A stretch of 64,000 nt of DNA from Xanthobacteraceae bacterium. GTDB taxonomy: Bacteria > Pseudomonadota > Alphaproteobacteria > Rhizobiales > Xanthobacteraceae. This document shows positions 53,006-61,949 of the stretch, in pieces. Position numbers and translations under genes: made by a program. The stretch lies in contig JALHLQ010000001.1 of the NCBI GenBank assembly GCA_022844485.1, positions 310,001 through 374,000 on the forward strand. The letters are read 5' to 3'. The notes beneath the pieces were generated by a model. The model saw nothing but the letters and a program-made list of their open reading frames with translations, was not told where the DNA came from and made no database searches. Position 1 is the first letter of the stretch. The number at the start of each line of letters is the position of its first letter.

Positions 53006-54256
53006 TCACCGCTCCCGCAGCGCCTCGTCGCGCAGCATGCGCGCGGGCTTGATCAGGTAGTCGAGCACGGATTTCGAGCCGGTCAGGATTTCCACCGTCG
53101 CCACCATGCCGGGAATGATGGGAAGCGGGGTTTCCACGGTGCCGAGATGGTTTCTGTCGGTCCGCACCATCACGCGATAGAACGGCTCCGGGCGCTGTCC
53201 CTGTTCGCCTTTGTCGTCGACGATCGCGTCGGCGCTGATGCGCTCCACCTTGCCTTTCAACGATCCGTAGACGGTGGAATCGTAGGCCGTGATCTTGACC
53301 ACGGCGTCCTGGTCCGGGCGGATGAAGGCGATATCCTGCGGACGGACGCGGCCCTCGACCAAGAGCGAGTCGTCGAGCGGCACGATGTCCATGATCAGGG
53401 CGCCGGGCTGCACCACCGCGCCCACGGTCGTGACGTTGATTTTGTTCACGATGCCGTAGACCGGCGAGCGCAGCTCGGTGCGGCGCACGCGATCCTTCGC
53501 CGATTTGATGTTCTCGTCGAGCACCGCGAGGTCCCCGCGCGACTTGGCGAGGTCTTCGTCCGCCTGCGAGCGGAACGCGGCCTTGATGTTCATCATGCGC
53601 GACTGCGCCTCGGCGAGCTGGCCGCGCAACTCGCTGGCCTGCCGCTCCAGCCGAAGCATCTCGATTTCCGGCACCACCTTTTGCGCATGCAGCCGCCGCG
53701 TGAGCTCGAGTTCCCGGTTGAGGATGTTCAGCGTCTCGGTGAGGCGGGTCTCAGCCTGCGCCACCACGTCGATATCCTGGGTCAGCTTGCGCGCGCGCGC
53801 CTCGAACACGCTGAGCTCGGAAGCGACCACGCGCGGCGCGATGCTGCGCAGCTCGTCCGGGAAGGCGGGCGTCGGCCGGCCGGTCGCCTCCGCCTCGAGC
53901 CGCGCCACCCGCGCCGCCATGGCCGCGCTCCGCTCCCGCACCTCGCCGAACTCGGAGGCGAACTTGGTGTCGTCGATGCGCATCAGGGGCGCACCCTTCT
54001 GCACGATGGCGCCTTCCTGCACCATGATGGCTTCGACGATGCCGCCCTCCAGCGTCTGCACCACCTGCATCTGTTGCGAAGGAACGACGCGCCCGTTGCC
54101 GCGCTTGACCTCTTCGAGGACGGCGAAGTTTGCCCACAGGAGCCCGGCCGCGAGCATCGCCAGGCACGCGATCAGCAGCATGCGCGAGGTCTTGGGCGTC
54201 CGCAGCTCGACGGCGGCGCGGATGTCGTTGGCGAAAGCGAAATCGGTGTGCTGCAT
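53006..54256 (-). CDS. HlyD-family membrane fusion protein (LapC-like)
   Basis: 416 aa. Transmembrane helix at about 24-44, lipoyl half-motif T-L-E-G-G-I-V-E-A-I-M-V-Q-E-G-A-I-V, long coiled-coil region (heptads in 100-270), return motif R-S-P-V-Y-G-I-V-N-K-I, and the C-terminal beta-barrel ending with V-L-D-Y-L-I-K-P. It is the periplasmic adaptor of the second type I system. It begins five bases after the ABC transporter stop. With TolC and the LapB-type ABC it forms a complete tripartite exporter next to the LapG-like gene, so it is the best candidate for exporting the giant adhesins. Confidence 0.93.
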   Translation of the reverse strand: MQHTDFAFANDIRAAVELRTPKTSRMLLIACLAMLAAGLLWANFAVLEEVKRGNGRVVPSQQMQVVQTLEGGIVEAIMVQEGAIVQKGAPLMRIDDTKFASEFGEVRERSAAMAARVARLEAEATGRPTPAFPDELRSIAPRVVASELSVFEARARKLTQDIDVVAQAETRLTETLNILNRELELTRRLHAQKVVPEIEMLRLERQASELRGQLAEAQSRMMNIKAAFRSQADEDLAKSRGDLAVLDENIKSAKDRVRRTELRSPVYGIVNKINVTTVGAVVQPGALIMDIVPLDDSLLVEGRVRPQDIAFIRPDQDAVVKITAYDSTVYGSLKGKVERISADAIVDDKGEQGQRPEPFYRVMVRTDRNHLGTVETPLPIIPGMVATVEILTGSKSVLDYLIKPARMLRDEALRER

Positions 54257-54261
54257 GGGAT

Positions 54262-56526
54262 CTACGCCGACTGACGCGTGCCGGGTTCGGGCGCGCGCTT
54301 GGCCCCGCTCTGCAGCATGGCGATGACGTTGTCGCGCGGTCCGTCGGCGACGAGCCTGCCCCTGTCGAACAAGAGGAGCCGGTCGACCATCGAGAGCAGC
54401 GACAGGCGATGCGTCGAGACGATGATCGTCATCTTGCCGTCGGCGAGCGTTTTCAGCCGCTCGGTGAATTCGGCCTCGCTGCGCACGTCGAAATGCGCGG
54501 TCGGCTCGTCGAGGAACAGGATCTTCGGTTTGCGGATCAGCGTGCGCGCAAGCCCGATCGCCTGCTTCTGCCCGCCGGACAGGCTTCGGCCGCCTTCTGC
54601 GATCGGCATGTCGTAGCCGAGCGGATGGCCGGCGATGAAGCCCTCGACGCCCGACAAGCGCGCTGCCGCGAGGATCTCTTCGTCGGTGGCGGCCGGCTTG
54701 CCGAGCGCGATGTTGTCGCGCAGCTTGCCGAAGAACAGGTCGGTGTCCTGCAGCACGAAGCCGATCCCCGCGCGCAGGTCGGCCGGATCGTATTGCCGAA
54801 TGTCCACGCCGTCGACCAGGATGCGGCCGTCCTGCGGCTCATAGAAGCCCACGAGCAGCCGCCCGACGGTGGTCTTGCCCGAACCGACGCGGCCGATGAT
54901 GCCGATGCGCTCGCCGGGCGCGATGCGGAACGAGACCTTGTCGAGGGCGTTCTCGGCGGCGGCGGGATAGCGGAAGGTGATGTTGTCGAAGGCGATGCGG
55001 CCGTCCTCGATTTTTCGCGAGACATAGCTGCGCTCCGGCGGGCGCTCCCGCTCGAGCGACATCACCCGGTCGATCGCTTTCAGCGCGGACAAGGTCTGCG
55101 TCCCGCGCGTGATGACGGCGGCGATGCCGGCGATCGGCGCGAGCACGCGCCCCCCGAGCATGGTCGCGGCGACCAGCGCGCCGACCGAGAGCTTGCCGTC
55201 GAGGATCAGGAAGACGCCGACGATCACCATGGCCAGCGTCGTGAGCTGCTGCGCCGTGTTGGCGCTGGTCAGCGCCAGCGAGGCCCAGAAATGCACGTCT
55301 TCGCCGGATCGGGCGGTTGCGGCGACCGATCGCTCCCAGGCCGTTTGCATGCGCGCTTCGGCGCCGACCGCGCGGACGGTTTCGATCCCCGCCAGCGACT
55401 CGACGAGCACGCCGTGGCGCGCCGCCGATTCGGCTTGCAGCCGCTTCATCGCCTTGTCGAGCGGCCGCTGCAAGACGAGCCCCAGAATGACCATCAGCGG
55501 CAACATGATGACAGGAATCCAGGCCAAGGGCCCGGCGATCATGAACAGGACGGCGATGAAGATCAGCGCGAAGATGAGGTCGGTTGCGGAGACGACGCTG
55601 CCCGAGGTGAAGAATTCACGCACCGAATCGAAGTCCCGCATCTGATTGGCGAGGATGCCGACGGAGGTGGGCCGCTGGGCCATCTTGGTCGACAGCACAT
55701 GCTCGAAAATGTTCGACGCGAGCACGACATCGACCTTCTTTCCGGTCATGTCGATGATGCGGCTGCGCACGGTGCGCAGGACGAAATCGAAGACGACCGC
55801 GATGGTCAGCCCGATGGCCAGGGCGATCAGCGAGGCGATGGCGCCGTTCGGGACCACGCGGTCATACACGTTCATGATGAACAGCGGGCTCGCCAGCGCG
55901 AGCACGTTGACGATCAGCGCCGCGATCGCGATGTGCGTGTAGTTCGGCCAGAAGCGCTGCACTACCGACCAGAACCAGTGGGTGCGGGGCAGGTCGCCGG
56001 CGGCCACCGCCCGCGCATCCGCCGCCGCGGCCGGACGCACGAGAAACGCATAGCCGAGGTAGCCCGTCTCGAGCTGCGCAAAAGTCAGCGTGGCTGGGTC
56101 ACCCCGCACGCTCGGATCGAGCACGAGCGCGGATTTCTTCTTGTGATCGATCTTCAGGAGAATCAGCGTGCTTCCGTCGCGGAGAATCAGCACGGCAGGC
56201 AGCACGAGCGCGGCGATGTCTTTCAGGTCGCGCTTGACCGGCTCGGTCTCGAGACCCGCGCGTTGCGCCGCCCGGCCGAACAGACCGACGCTCAGCCGGC
56301 CGTCGACGATCGGCAGGCCGGCGAGGAGGGCCTCGCGACTCAAGGCCCGTCCGTGATGGGCTGCCAGGTACAGCAAGGCATCGGACAGAGCGTCCGGCGC
56401 GGCCTGTCGGGGCGGCTCGGCGCTGCGCCCGCTGCCCGTTGCAGCTGGTCTTGCCAGGAGGCTCAAATCGGCACTTCCCCCTTGTTTCGGGAAGGCGCGC
56501 GTCGGCGCGTCCGCTCCCGAAATCAT
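54262..56526 (-). CDS. Type I secretion ABC transporter, LapB/LssB type with C39-like domain
   Basis: 754 aa. Residues about 45-170 are a C39 peptidase-like domain (A-L-L-Y-L-A-A-H-H-G-R-A-L-S, L-V-L-D-P) without a catalytic cysteine at the usual position, as in C39-like domains that bind RTX substrates. Then a six-helix membrane domain (about 195-480) and the nucleotide-binding domain with G-R-V-G-S-G-K-T-T, Q-loop F-V-L-Q-D, L-S-G-G-Q-K-Q and I-L-F-L-D-E-P-T, and an intact switch His in V-S-T-H-R-L. Middle gene of the tolC-ABC-adaptor set. This type exports LapA-like adhesins. Confidence 0.93.
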   Translation of the reverse strand: MISGADAPTRAFPKQGGSADLSLLARPAATGSGRSAEPPRQAAPDALSDALLYLAAHHGRALSREALLAGLPIVDGRLSVGLFGRAAQRAGLETEPVKRDLKDIAALVLPAVLILRDGSTLILLKIDHKKKSALVLDPSVRGDPATLTFAQLETGYLGYAFLVRPAAAADARAVAAGDLPRTHWFWSVVQRFWPNYTHIAIAALIVNVLALASPLFIMNVYDRVVPNGAIASLIALAIGLTIAVVFDFVLRTVRSRIIDMTGKKVDVVLASNIFEHVLSTKMAQRPTSVGILANQMRDFDSVREFFTSGSVVSATDLIFALIFIAVLFMIAGPLAWIPVIMLPLMVILGLVLQRPLDKAMKRLQAESAARHGVLVESLAGIETVRAVGAEARMQTAWERSVAATARSGEDVHFWASLALTSANTAQQLTTLAMVIVGVFLILDGKLSVGALVAATMLGGRVLAPIAGIAAVITRGTQTLSALKAIDRVMSLERERPPERSYVSRKIEDGRIAFDNITFRYPAAAENALDKVSFRIAPGERIGIIGRVGSGKTTVGRLLVGFYEPQDGRILVDGVDIRQYDPADLRAGIGFVLQDTDLFFGKLRDNIALGKPAATDEEILAAARLSGVEGFIAGHPLGYDMPIAEGGRSLSGGQKQAIGLARTLIRKPKILFLDEPTAHFDVRSEAEFTERLKTLADGKMTIIVSTHRLSLLSMVDRLLLFDRGRLVADGPRDNVIAMLQSGAKRAPEPGTRQSA

Positions 56527-56651
56527 GACTTTAACGGGTTGATATTACCAAATTTAGCCCGCGGGACTCGGTCCATCGCCGGGACAGGTAAACAGAGCCA
56601 TTGCAGAAGAACCCGCGGCCGGCCGAGCCTTAACCAGGACAGGCAGCCGCC

Positions 56652-58298
56652 TTAATTGGCCTTGCCCCGTTTGATCGGCCACACCGGGACCTGCATCAGG
56701 TCGGACGCGAACGACAGGACCGAACCGGGCTTCATCACCGAGCCGCCCTCAGGTCTACCGGTGCTCGCAGCCTGCGCGCCGGGCATCCATCGGTCGGTCA
56801 CCGACGGGTCGGCTGCCAGCTGCCACTGCGGCCAACGCTCGGACATGCGGACTGCGCCGGGCGGCGGCGGGAGCGGTTCGCCCTTCGGCGGAATCCCAAC
56901 GACGTTCAGCGGCTCCGGCCCGGAAGGCTCAGGCAGCGTCAGGATGATCGGGGCCAGCCGGACGGGAAAAGGTCCCAAGGGGCGCGCGTCGAGCGGCTCG
57001 GCCTCGGGAGGCGGCGCCGTCTTGAGATAGGTCAGCAAGTGCCCCATGGCGGCCAGGAGCTGATAGTCCGCGAACACGGCAACACCGCGCGTGGAGATCA
57101 GCGCAACCGAAGCCGTGAAGAGCTGGTTTTGCGCATTGAGCAGGTCGATCAGCGAGCGTTGTCCGAGTTCGTACTCCTTGGCATAGGCGCCGATCACCCG
57201 GCGATCGGCCTCCACCTGGCGCGTCAGCGCCGCCGCGCGATCGTTGGTGACGGTGCGAGCTGCCCATGCCTTGTCGAGCGCCTCGAAAGCGGCGCGCTGA
57301 AGCCGGGCATGGCGCATCGTCGATTCGGTGTAGCGCTCAGCCAACTCGGCACGGCGCCAGCTGTCTTGCCCGCCGCGGAACACGTCCCAGCTGATCACGA
57401 CCTTGCCCGTGACCTCGTCGCGCTTGCCGAGGATGAAATCTGAATCGTCGCCGCGCGACGCCCGCCCTTCGAGCGCCACGTTCGGCACGAAGGCTCCGGC
57501 CGTCGCATGGAATCCGTACTTGGCCGCGGTGGCGTCGGCTTGCGCCGCCCGGATCGTGGGATTGTGCTGAAGCGCAACCGCCAGCGATTCGTCCTTGGAA
57601 CCAGGCAAGCCGCGCAGGCGCCCGGGAAAGCGGACATTGTAGGGCTCAAGGCCAACGGCATTACGATATTTTGCCCGCGATTCATCGAGGCGGAGCCGGA
57701 ATTCGGCCAGCGCGGCCTCTGAGGCTGCCACACGCTCGCGGGCCTGCTGCATGTCGCCTTCGCCCGCGCGGCCGCCTGTAAAGCGCGCTTCCACATTGGC
57801 AAGAATGCGGCGGTGGGCAGCAACGTTTTCCTGGGCAATGCTGACGATGCGCAGATAGCGCACGACGTCGATATAGGCTTCCGCCGCATCGAGCGCGATC
57901 AGTTCCGTGCGCTCGTGAACACGGCTGGCCGCAGCATCGACCCTCGCCGCCTGGCGCCATATCTCGTTGATCGAGGAGAATCCGTCGAAAACGAGTTGGC
58001 GGACGATCACCGAGCTCTTGTATCCCGTGTGCCAAGCGTTATTGCCGGCTTGGGGAAGGACGGTGCGGTCCTGCTTTTCGTCGCCGTATTCGGTCTGGAG
58101 CCGCACCTGCGGCAGAAGTGTGCCCTGAACTTGGCGAAGCTCGCTCTCGGTGGCGCGACGATTCGCAGAGGCTTCTCCAACCGCCGGGTTGGTGGCCACC
58201 GCCTGGTTGATCGCGTCGCTGATCGTAAAACCCTCGGCAGCCGCAGCAATTCCGCTGCAGAGGCAACATGTGAACAGCGCCAAACTGATCCGCCGCAT
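56652..58298 (-). CDS. TolC-family outer membrane channel (LapE-like)
   Basis: 548 aa from ATG 58296-58298, which starts a signal peptide (I-S-L-A-L-F-T-C-C-L-C-S-G) after a GGGGGG ribosome site; the longer frame has poor composition. The two-fold repeated helical structure is visible: D-A-I-N-Q-A-V-A-T-N-P and L-A-V-A-L-Q-H-N-P, each followed by long alpha-barrel helices, and the channel-sealing V-A-A-S-E-A-A-L-A-E-F-R. The Pro-rich C-terminal tail after residue 450 is unusual and presumably periplasmic. First gene of the second type I system; it may also serve the 23 kb system, which has no channel gene of its own. Confidence 0.9.
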   Translation of the reverse strand: MRRISLALFTCCLCSGIAAAAEGFTISDAINQAVATNPAVGEASANRRATESELRQVQGTLLPQVRLQTEYGDEKQDRTVLPQAGNNAWHTGYKSSVIVRQLVFDGFSSINEIWRQAARVDAAASRVHERTELIALDAAEAYIDVVRYLRIVSIAQENVAAHRRILANVEARFTGGRAGEGDMQQARERVAASEAALAEFRLRLDESRAKYRNAVGLEPYNVRFPGRLRGLPGSKDESLAVALQHNPTIRAAQADATAAKYGFHATAGAFVPNVALEGRASRGDDSDFILGKRDEVTGKVVISWDVFRGGQDSWRRAELAERYTESTMRHARLQRAAFEALDKAWAARTVTNDRAAALTRQVEADRRVIGAYAKEYELGQRSLIDLLNAQNQLFTASVALISTRGVAVFADYQLLAAMGHLLTYLKTAPPPEAEPLDARPLGPFPVRLAPIILTLPEPSGPEPLNVVGIPPKGEPLPPPPGAVRMSERWPQWQLAADPSVTDRWMPGAQAASTGRPEGGSVMKPGSVLSFASDLMQVPVWPIKRGKAN

Positions 58299-58697
58299 AC
58301 GCCCCCCAGGTCTCGCAACGACGCGAGTCTTGTCTCCAGTCACAATGACTACCAATTCCCGCCAATATCGGCAATGTCGCGGCAGGGCCGGGACAGCCCA
58401 TCTACAAAGAACGTAAAGGACTGTTGCCTGGAATCCACATGGGAATGAAGGCACTATGGCACCGGAGGGCGCCTGGCAGGGGAAATCCCAAGAGCCCCAC
58501 CGCACGTCACCTCTCCCAACCGGATGCCCGCGAGGGTGCCGGCGAGGCCGGCACGGAACCAGTCGTGCAACAGAGGCGTCATCTGTGTGAGTTCAAATGG
58601 CGATCTCGCGCCGCCCACTGAGTTCTGGTAGTTGGACGGCCACAGACCTTGACACCGCGCAGAGCGGCTCGTCGGGACGCTTCTTGGGAGCTTTTGA
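58299..58697. other. Divergent spacer upstream of tolC and the UPF0104 gene
   Basis: 399 bp. TTGGGAG before 58698 is the ribosome site of the plus-strand gene. Neither a strong promoter pair nor a repeat was found. Open frames here have no family-like segments. Confidence 0.4.
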
Positions 58698-59747
58698 ATG
58701 TTTGCAAGGCTCCGCGCCCTGGCGCGGTATTTGGACGAGGAGATCGGGTGGAATCGAATAGGCTTCGCGCTTAGCGTCACCGTCATCGGTATCGCGCTCG
58801 TTGTCTTGTACCGCACGTTGCAAGACATCGAGGTGCAAGAAGTAGTGGTTGCGCTGCGGTCAACCCAACTCTCTAGTTTCCTCGTGGCGGCCCTGTTTGT
58901 GGCCGCAGCCTATTTCACCCTGACATTCTACGATCTCTTTGCGCTGCGCACGATCGGCAAGGACAAGGTGCCGTATCGGATTGCGGCCTTTGCAGGGTTC
59001 ACGAGCTACTCGGTCGGGCACAATGTCGGAGCTAGCGTCTTTACCGGCGGTGCCGTCCGCTACCGCATCTATTCCGCATGGGGCCTAAGCGCGATCGACG
59101 TCGCGAAAGTCTGCTTCGTTGCCGGCCTGACATTCTGGCTCGGCAATATTGCCGTGCTGGGGCTTGGAATCTCCTACGAGCCCGAGGCGGCCAGCGGGCT
59201 GACCTATCTCCCCCATTGGATCAACCGCGCTTTGGCACTCATAACGCTTGCAGCACTGACTGCTTATGTTGCGTGGGTCTGGGTCAAGCCGCGCGACATT
59301 GGTCGGAACAACTGGACGGTGACGCTCCCTCGCGGACCTCTGACGCTCGTGCAGATCATGATCGGCATTGTCGATCTCGGACTCTGCGCGGGGGCGATGT
59401 ATATGCTCATTCCGGCGACGCCCCATATCGATCTGGTGGCTTTGGCAGTGGTGTTCGTGTCGGCGACCCTGTTGGGCTTTGCAAGCCATTCGCCCGGCGG
59501 CCTGGGTGTTTTCGACGCCGCGATGCTCCTGGCCTTGCCTCAGTTCGATAAGGAGGATCTGCTTGCGGCCCTGCTTCTTTTCCGGCTGCTCTACTACATC
59601 ACCCCGTTTGTCCTGGCACTGGTGATGCTGGGGATTCGAGAATTGTGGATCAGCATGATGCCGAATTTGCGGCCCGACCCAGCCAAGCTGCATGAAGTGC
59701 ACGAGCAAGCGGCGGCCTTTCAGCCTCAAGCGCGCCAGAAACACTAG
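58698..59747 (+). CDS. UPF0104 / lysylphosphatidylglycerol-synthase TM-like membrane protein
   Basis: 349 aa with about eight hydrophobic segments. Family blocks: S-V-G-H-N-V-G-A-S-V-F-T-G-G-A-V-R-Y-R, and S-H-S-P-G-G-L-G-V-F-D-A-A-M-L, which match the flippase half of MprF and the YbhN family. It lacks the cytoplasmic synthase domain, so it probably moves a lipid rather than aminoacylating it. Ribosome site TTGGGAG lies eight bases before ATG. No obvious tie to phoR, 113 bp downstream. Confidence 0.85.
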   Translation: MFARLRALARYLDEEIGWNRIGFALSVTVIGIALVVLYRTLQDIEVQEVVVALRSTQLSSFLVAALFVAAAYFTLTFYDLFALRTIGKDKVPYRIAAFAGFTSYSVGHNVGASVFTGGAVRYRIYSAWGLSAIDVAKVCFVAGLTFWLGNIAVLGLGISYEPEAASGLTYLPHWINRALALITLAALTAYVAWVWVKPRDIGRNNWTVTLPRGPLTLVQIMIGIVDLGLCAGAMYMLIPATPHIDLVALAVVFVSATLLGFASHSPGGLGVFDAAMLLALPQFDKEDLLAALLLFRLLYYITPFVLALVMLGIRELWISMMPNLRPDPAKLHEVHEQAAAFQPQARQKH

Positions 59748-59860
59748 CGCTTGACCCGGGACAACCCGGAGCGAGTTGGCGGACTGGTCGGCGGGATATA
59801 CGATTTCAGCCAGGAATCGAGTCGAAGCTCGTCGACCGAGGCAGGAGGCGACAGCACCCG

Positions 59861-61156
59861 TTGCCCGTGGATTGGTCCGGCCGTATCGCGAGATCGCGCC
59901 ATGTGCTCGCGGCGAGCGCGGGGCTCGTCGCCCTGTTTTTGTTCACCGGGGTGCTCGATCTCTGGCAGTCCTTGGTGACCCTCGTCGTCATCGCTCTCGC
60001 AGCCTTGATCGGTGACGCTCGCTCCGGTCCGGTAAAGCTGCCGCAAGTTGACGCTGCCGAGCAGCACCGAGAGGTCGACCGCGCAATCGGCGCCGTAGTG
60101 GGTGCGTTTCCCGACGCCGTGATTCTGCTCGATGCCGCCGATCGCGTGCTTGCTTCGAATCCGGCGGCGCGCGAGATCGCCCCCGCTCTCGCCGTGGACC
60201 AGCCCGTAACCCTGGCCTTGCGCATTCCCGAGGTGCATCAGGCTGTCAGGCAGGCCCGAGCAGCTGGAGCGCGGCAGCGCGCCGAGTTCGTGACGCGCGT
60301 GCCGATCGAGCGTTGGTTCGAATTGATCGTGGCGCCGCTCCCGCCCAGCGACGTTGAACCGGCATCGCACCGCGGCCGGCTGATCCTTGTATTCCACGAC
60401 ATGACGCCGATGCGCCGGGTCGAGGAGATGCGCGTCGATTTTGTCGCCAACGCCAGCCATGAACTTCGGACACCGCTGGCCTCGCTTTCGGGCTTCATCG
60501 AAACCTTGCAAGGTTCGGCGCGCGACGATCCGGCAGCCAACGCGCGCTTCCTGCAAATCATGAAGACGCAGGCCGACCGCATGGCCCGACTGATCGACGA
60601 TCTCTTGTCGCTTTCGCGAGTGGAACTGGTGGAGCACGTCGCGCCGACCGAACCGCTCGATCTCGTTTCGGCCGTGCGTCAGGTGGTCGACGGACTGCAG
60701 ATGCTGGCTCGTGACCGCGAAGTATCCGTATCGTTCAATCTGCCGGCGGCTCCGTTGACCGTGCTCGGCGACCGCGATGAGTTGATCCGGGTATTCGAAA
60801 ATCTGATCGAGAATGCGATGAAATATGGCGGTTCAGGGAAACGATTGATCATATCGATGTCGCAGGACATGACGGCCGACGGATCGCCTGAAGCAGTCGC
60901 CTCGGTGCGGGATTTCGGCCCGGGCATCGCGCCGGAACACCTGCCGCGGCTGACCGAGCGGTTTTACCGGGTCGACATGGCCTCCAGCCGCGCGGAAGGT
61001 GGGACCGGGCTCGGCCTATCCCTCGTCAAGCATATCGTTAATCGTCACCGTGGCCGCCTCCAAATCGAGAGCGAGCTTGGAAAAGGCGCGACTTTCACCG
61101 TTCGATTGCCCTTGGTCGGGGCCCCAGCCGGAGCCGCCAAAAGCCCATCCGGGTGA
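59861..61156 (+). CDS. phoR: Phosphate regulon sensor kinase PhoR
   Basis: 431 aa from TTG 59861; AGGAGG lies 12 bases upstream and no in-frame ATG/GTG is better placed. Two short membrane segments (about 16-50), a PAS domain (F-P-D-A-V-I-L-L-D-A-A-D-R-V-L-A-S-N at 83-100), His200 in N-A-S-H-E-L-R-T-P-L, N-box E-N-L-I-E-N-A-M-K-Y, G-boxes D-F-G-P-G-I and G-T-G-L-G-L-S-L. It activates PhoB under phosphate limitation. Usual alphaproteobacterial order is phoR-pstSCAB-phoU-phoB; here phoU follows directly. Confidence 0.93.
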   Translation: MPVDWSGRIARSRHVLAASAGLVALFLFTGVLDLWQSLVTLVVIALAALIGDARSGPVKLPQVDAAEQHREVDRAIGAVVGAFPDAVILLDAADRVLASNPAAREIAPALAVDQPVTLALRIPEVHQAVRQARAAGARQRAEFVTRVPIERWFELIVAPLPPSDVEPASHRGRLILVFHDMTPMRRVEEMRVDFVANASHELRTPLASLSGFIETLQGSARDDPAANARFLQIMKTQADRMARLIDDLLSLSRVELVEHVAPTEPLDLVSAVRQVVDGLQMLARDREVSVSFNLPAAPLTVLGDRDELIRVFENLIENAMKYGGSGKRLIISMSQDMTADGSPEAVASVRDFGPGIAPEHLPRLTERFYRVDMASSRAEGGTGLGLSLVKHIVNRHRGRLQIESELGKGATFTVRLPLVGAPAGAAKSPSG

Positions 61157-61166
61157 CCATCGAGCA

Positions 61167-61195
61167 TCGTCATCGTACTGTCATGCGATCTTCAT
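61167..61195 (+). promoter_or_regulatory. Pho box upstream of phoU
   Basis: Three 7-mers in 11-bp phase: TCGTCAT (61167-61173), CTGTCAT (61178-61184), TCTTCAT (61189-61195). The middle one is the PhoB half-site consensus, the outer ones keep TCAT. Spacing and direction match PhoB tandem sites, 33 bp before phoU. So phoU and phoB likely have their own PhoB-activated promoter. Confidence 0.72.
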
Positions 61196-61227
61196 AGACG
61201 GGCAGCACCTGGGAGAAGGCGACGATA

Positions 61228-61947
61228 ATGACCGAGCACACCACGAAGGCGTTTGATACCGAGCTGCAGACGCTCGCTCGCCAGCTTGCGGAAATGGGCG
61301 GGTTGGCAGAAAAGCAGATCGGCGACGCCGTCGAGGCTCTGGTGAGGCGCGATGTCCGTCTTGCGCAGCGCGTCGTAGCGCTTGATACGGCAATCGACAA
61401 CCTGCAGCGCGAAGTCGAAGAGCAGGCGGTGCTTACGCTCGCCCGCCGCCAGCCGATGGCGGTCGATCTTCGCGAGATCGTCGGGGCACTCCGGATCTGC
61501 AACAATCTCGAGCGGATCGGCGATTACGCCAAGAACATCGCCAAACGCGCCATGGCGCTTGGCGCGGAGTATCAGCCTGGCAAGGTCGTCCGTGGAGTCG
61601 AACACATGGCCGACCTTGTGCTGACGCAACTCCGTCGGGTCCTCGACAGCTACGTGCGGCATGACGTTGCCGAGGCCATCGCTGTTTGGAAGGGCGACGA
61701 AGAGGTCGATGCCGTGAATACATCGCTCTTTCGCGAACTCCTCACCTACATGATGGAAGACCCGCGAAACATCACGTTCTGCACGCAGCTTCTGTTCTGC
61801 ACGAAGAACCTGGAGCGCATGGGAGATCACGCAACCAATATCGCCGAGACGGTCTACTATATCGTCGAGGGCCGTCCTCTGACGGATGAGCGCCCGAAAG
61901 GCGATCTGTCCAGCCTTGCCGCCGTTGCAAGCGGTGCGAAAGGTTAG
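61228..61947 (+). CDS. phoU: Phosphate signalling/transport regulator PhoU
   Basis: 239 aa, all helical, two PhoU three-helix repeats. The metal-cluster motif E-x-x-x-D occurs in each half: N-L-E-R-I-G-D-Y-A-K-N-I-A and N-L-E-R-M-G-D-H-A-T-N-I-A-E. PhoU mediates between the Pst transporter and PhoR so that the kinase is quiet in phosphate excess. It follows the Pho box and a GGGAG ribosome site and ends two bases before phoB. No pst genes are in the window. Confidence 0.95.
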   Translation: MTEHTTKAFDTELQTLARQLAEMGGLAEKQIGDAVEALVRRDVRLAQRVVALDTAIDNLQREVEEQAVLTLARRQPMAVDLREIVGALRICNNLERIGDYAKNIAKRAMALGAEYQPGKVVRGVEHMADLVLTQLRRVLDSYVRHDVAEAIAVWKGDEEVDAVNTSLFRELLTYMMEDPRNITFCTQLLFCTKNLERMGDHATNIAETVYYIVEGRPLTDERPKGDLSSLAAVASGAKG

Positions 61948-61949
61948 GC

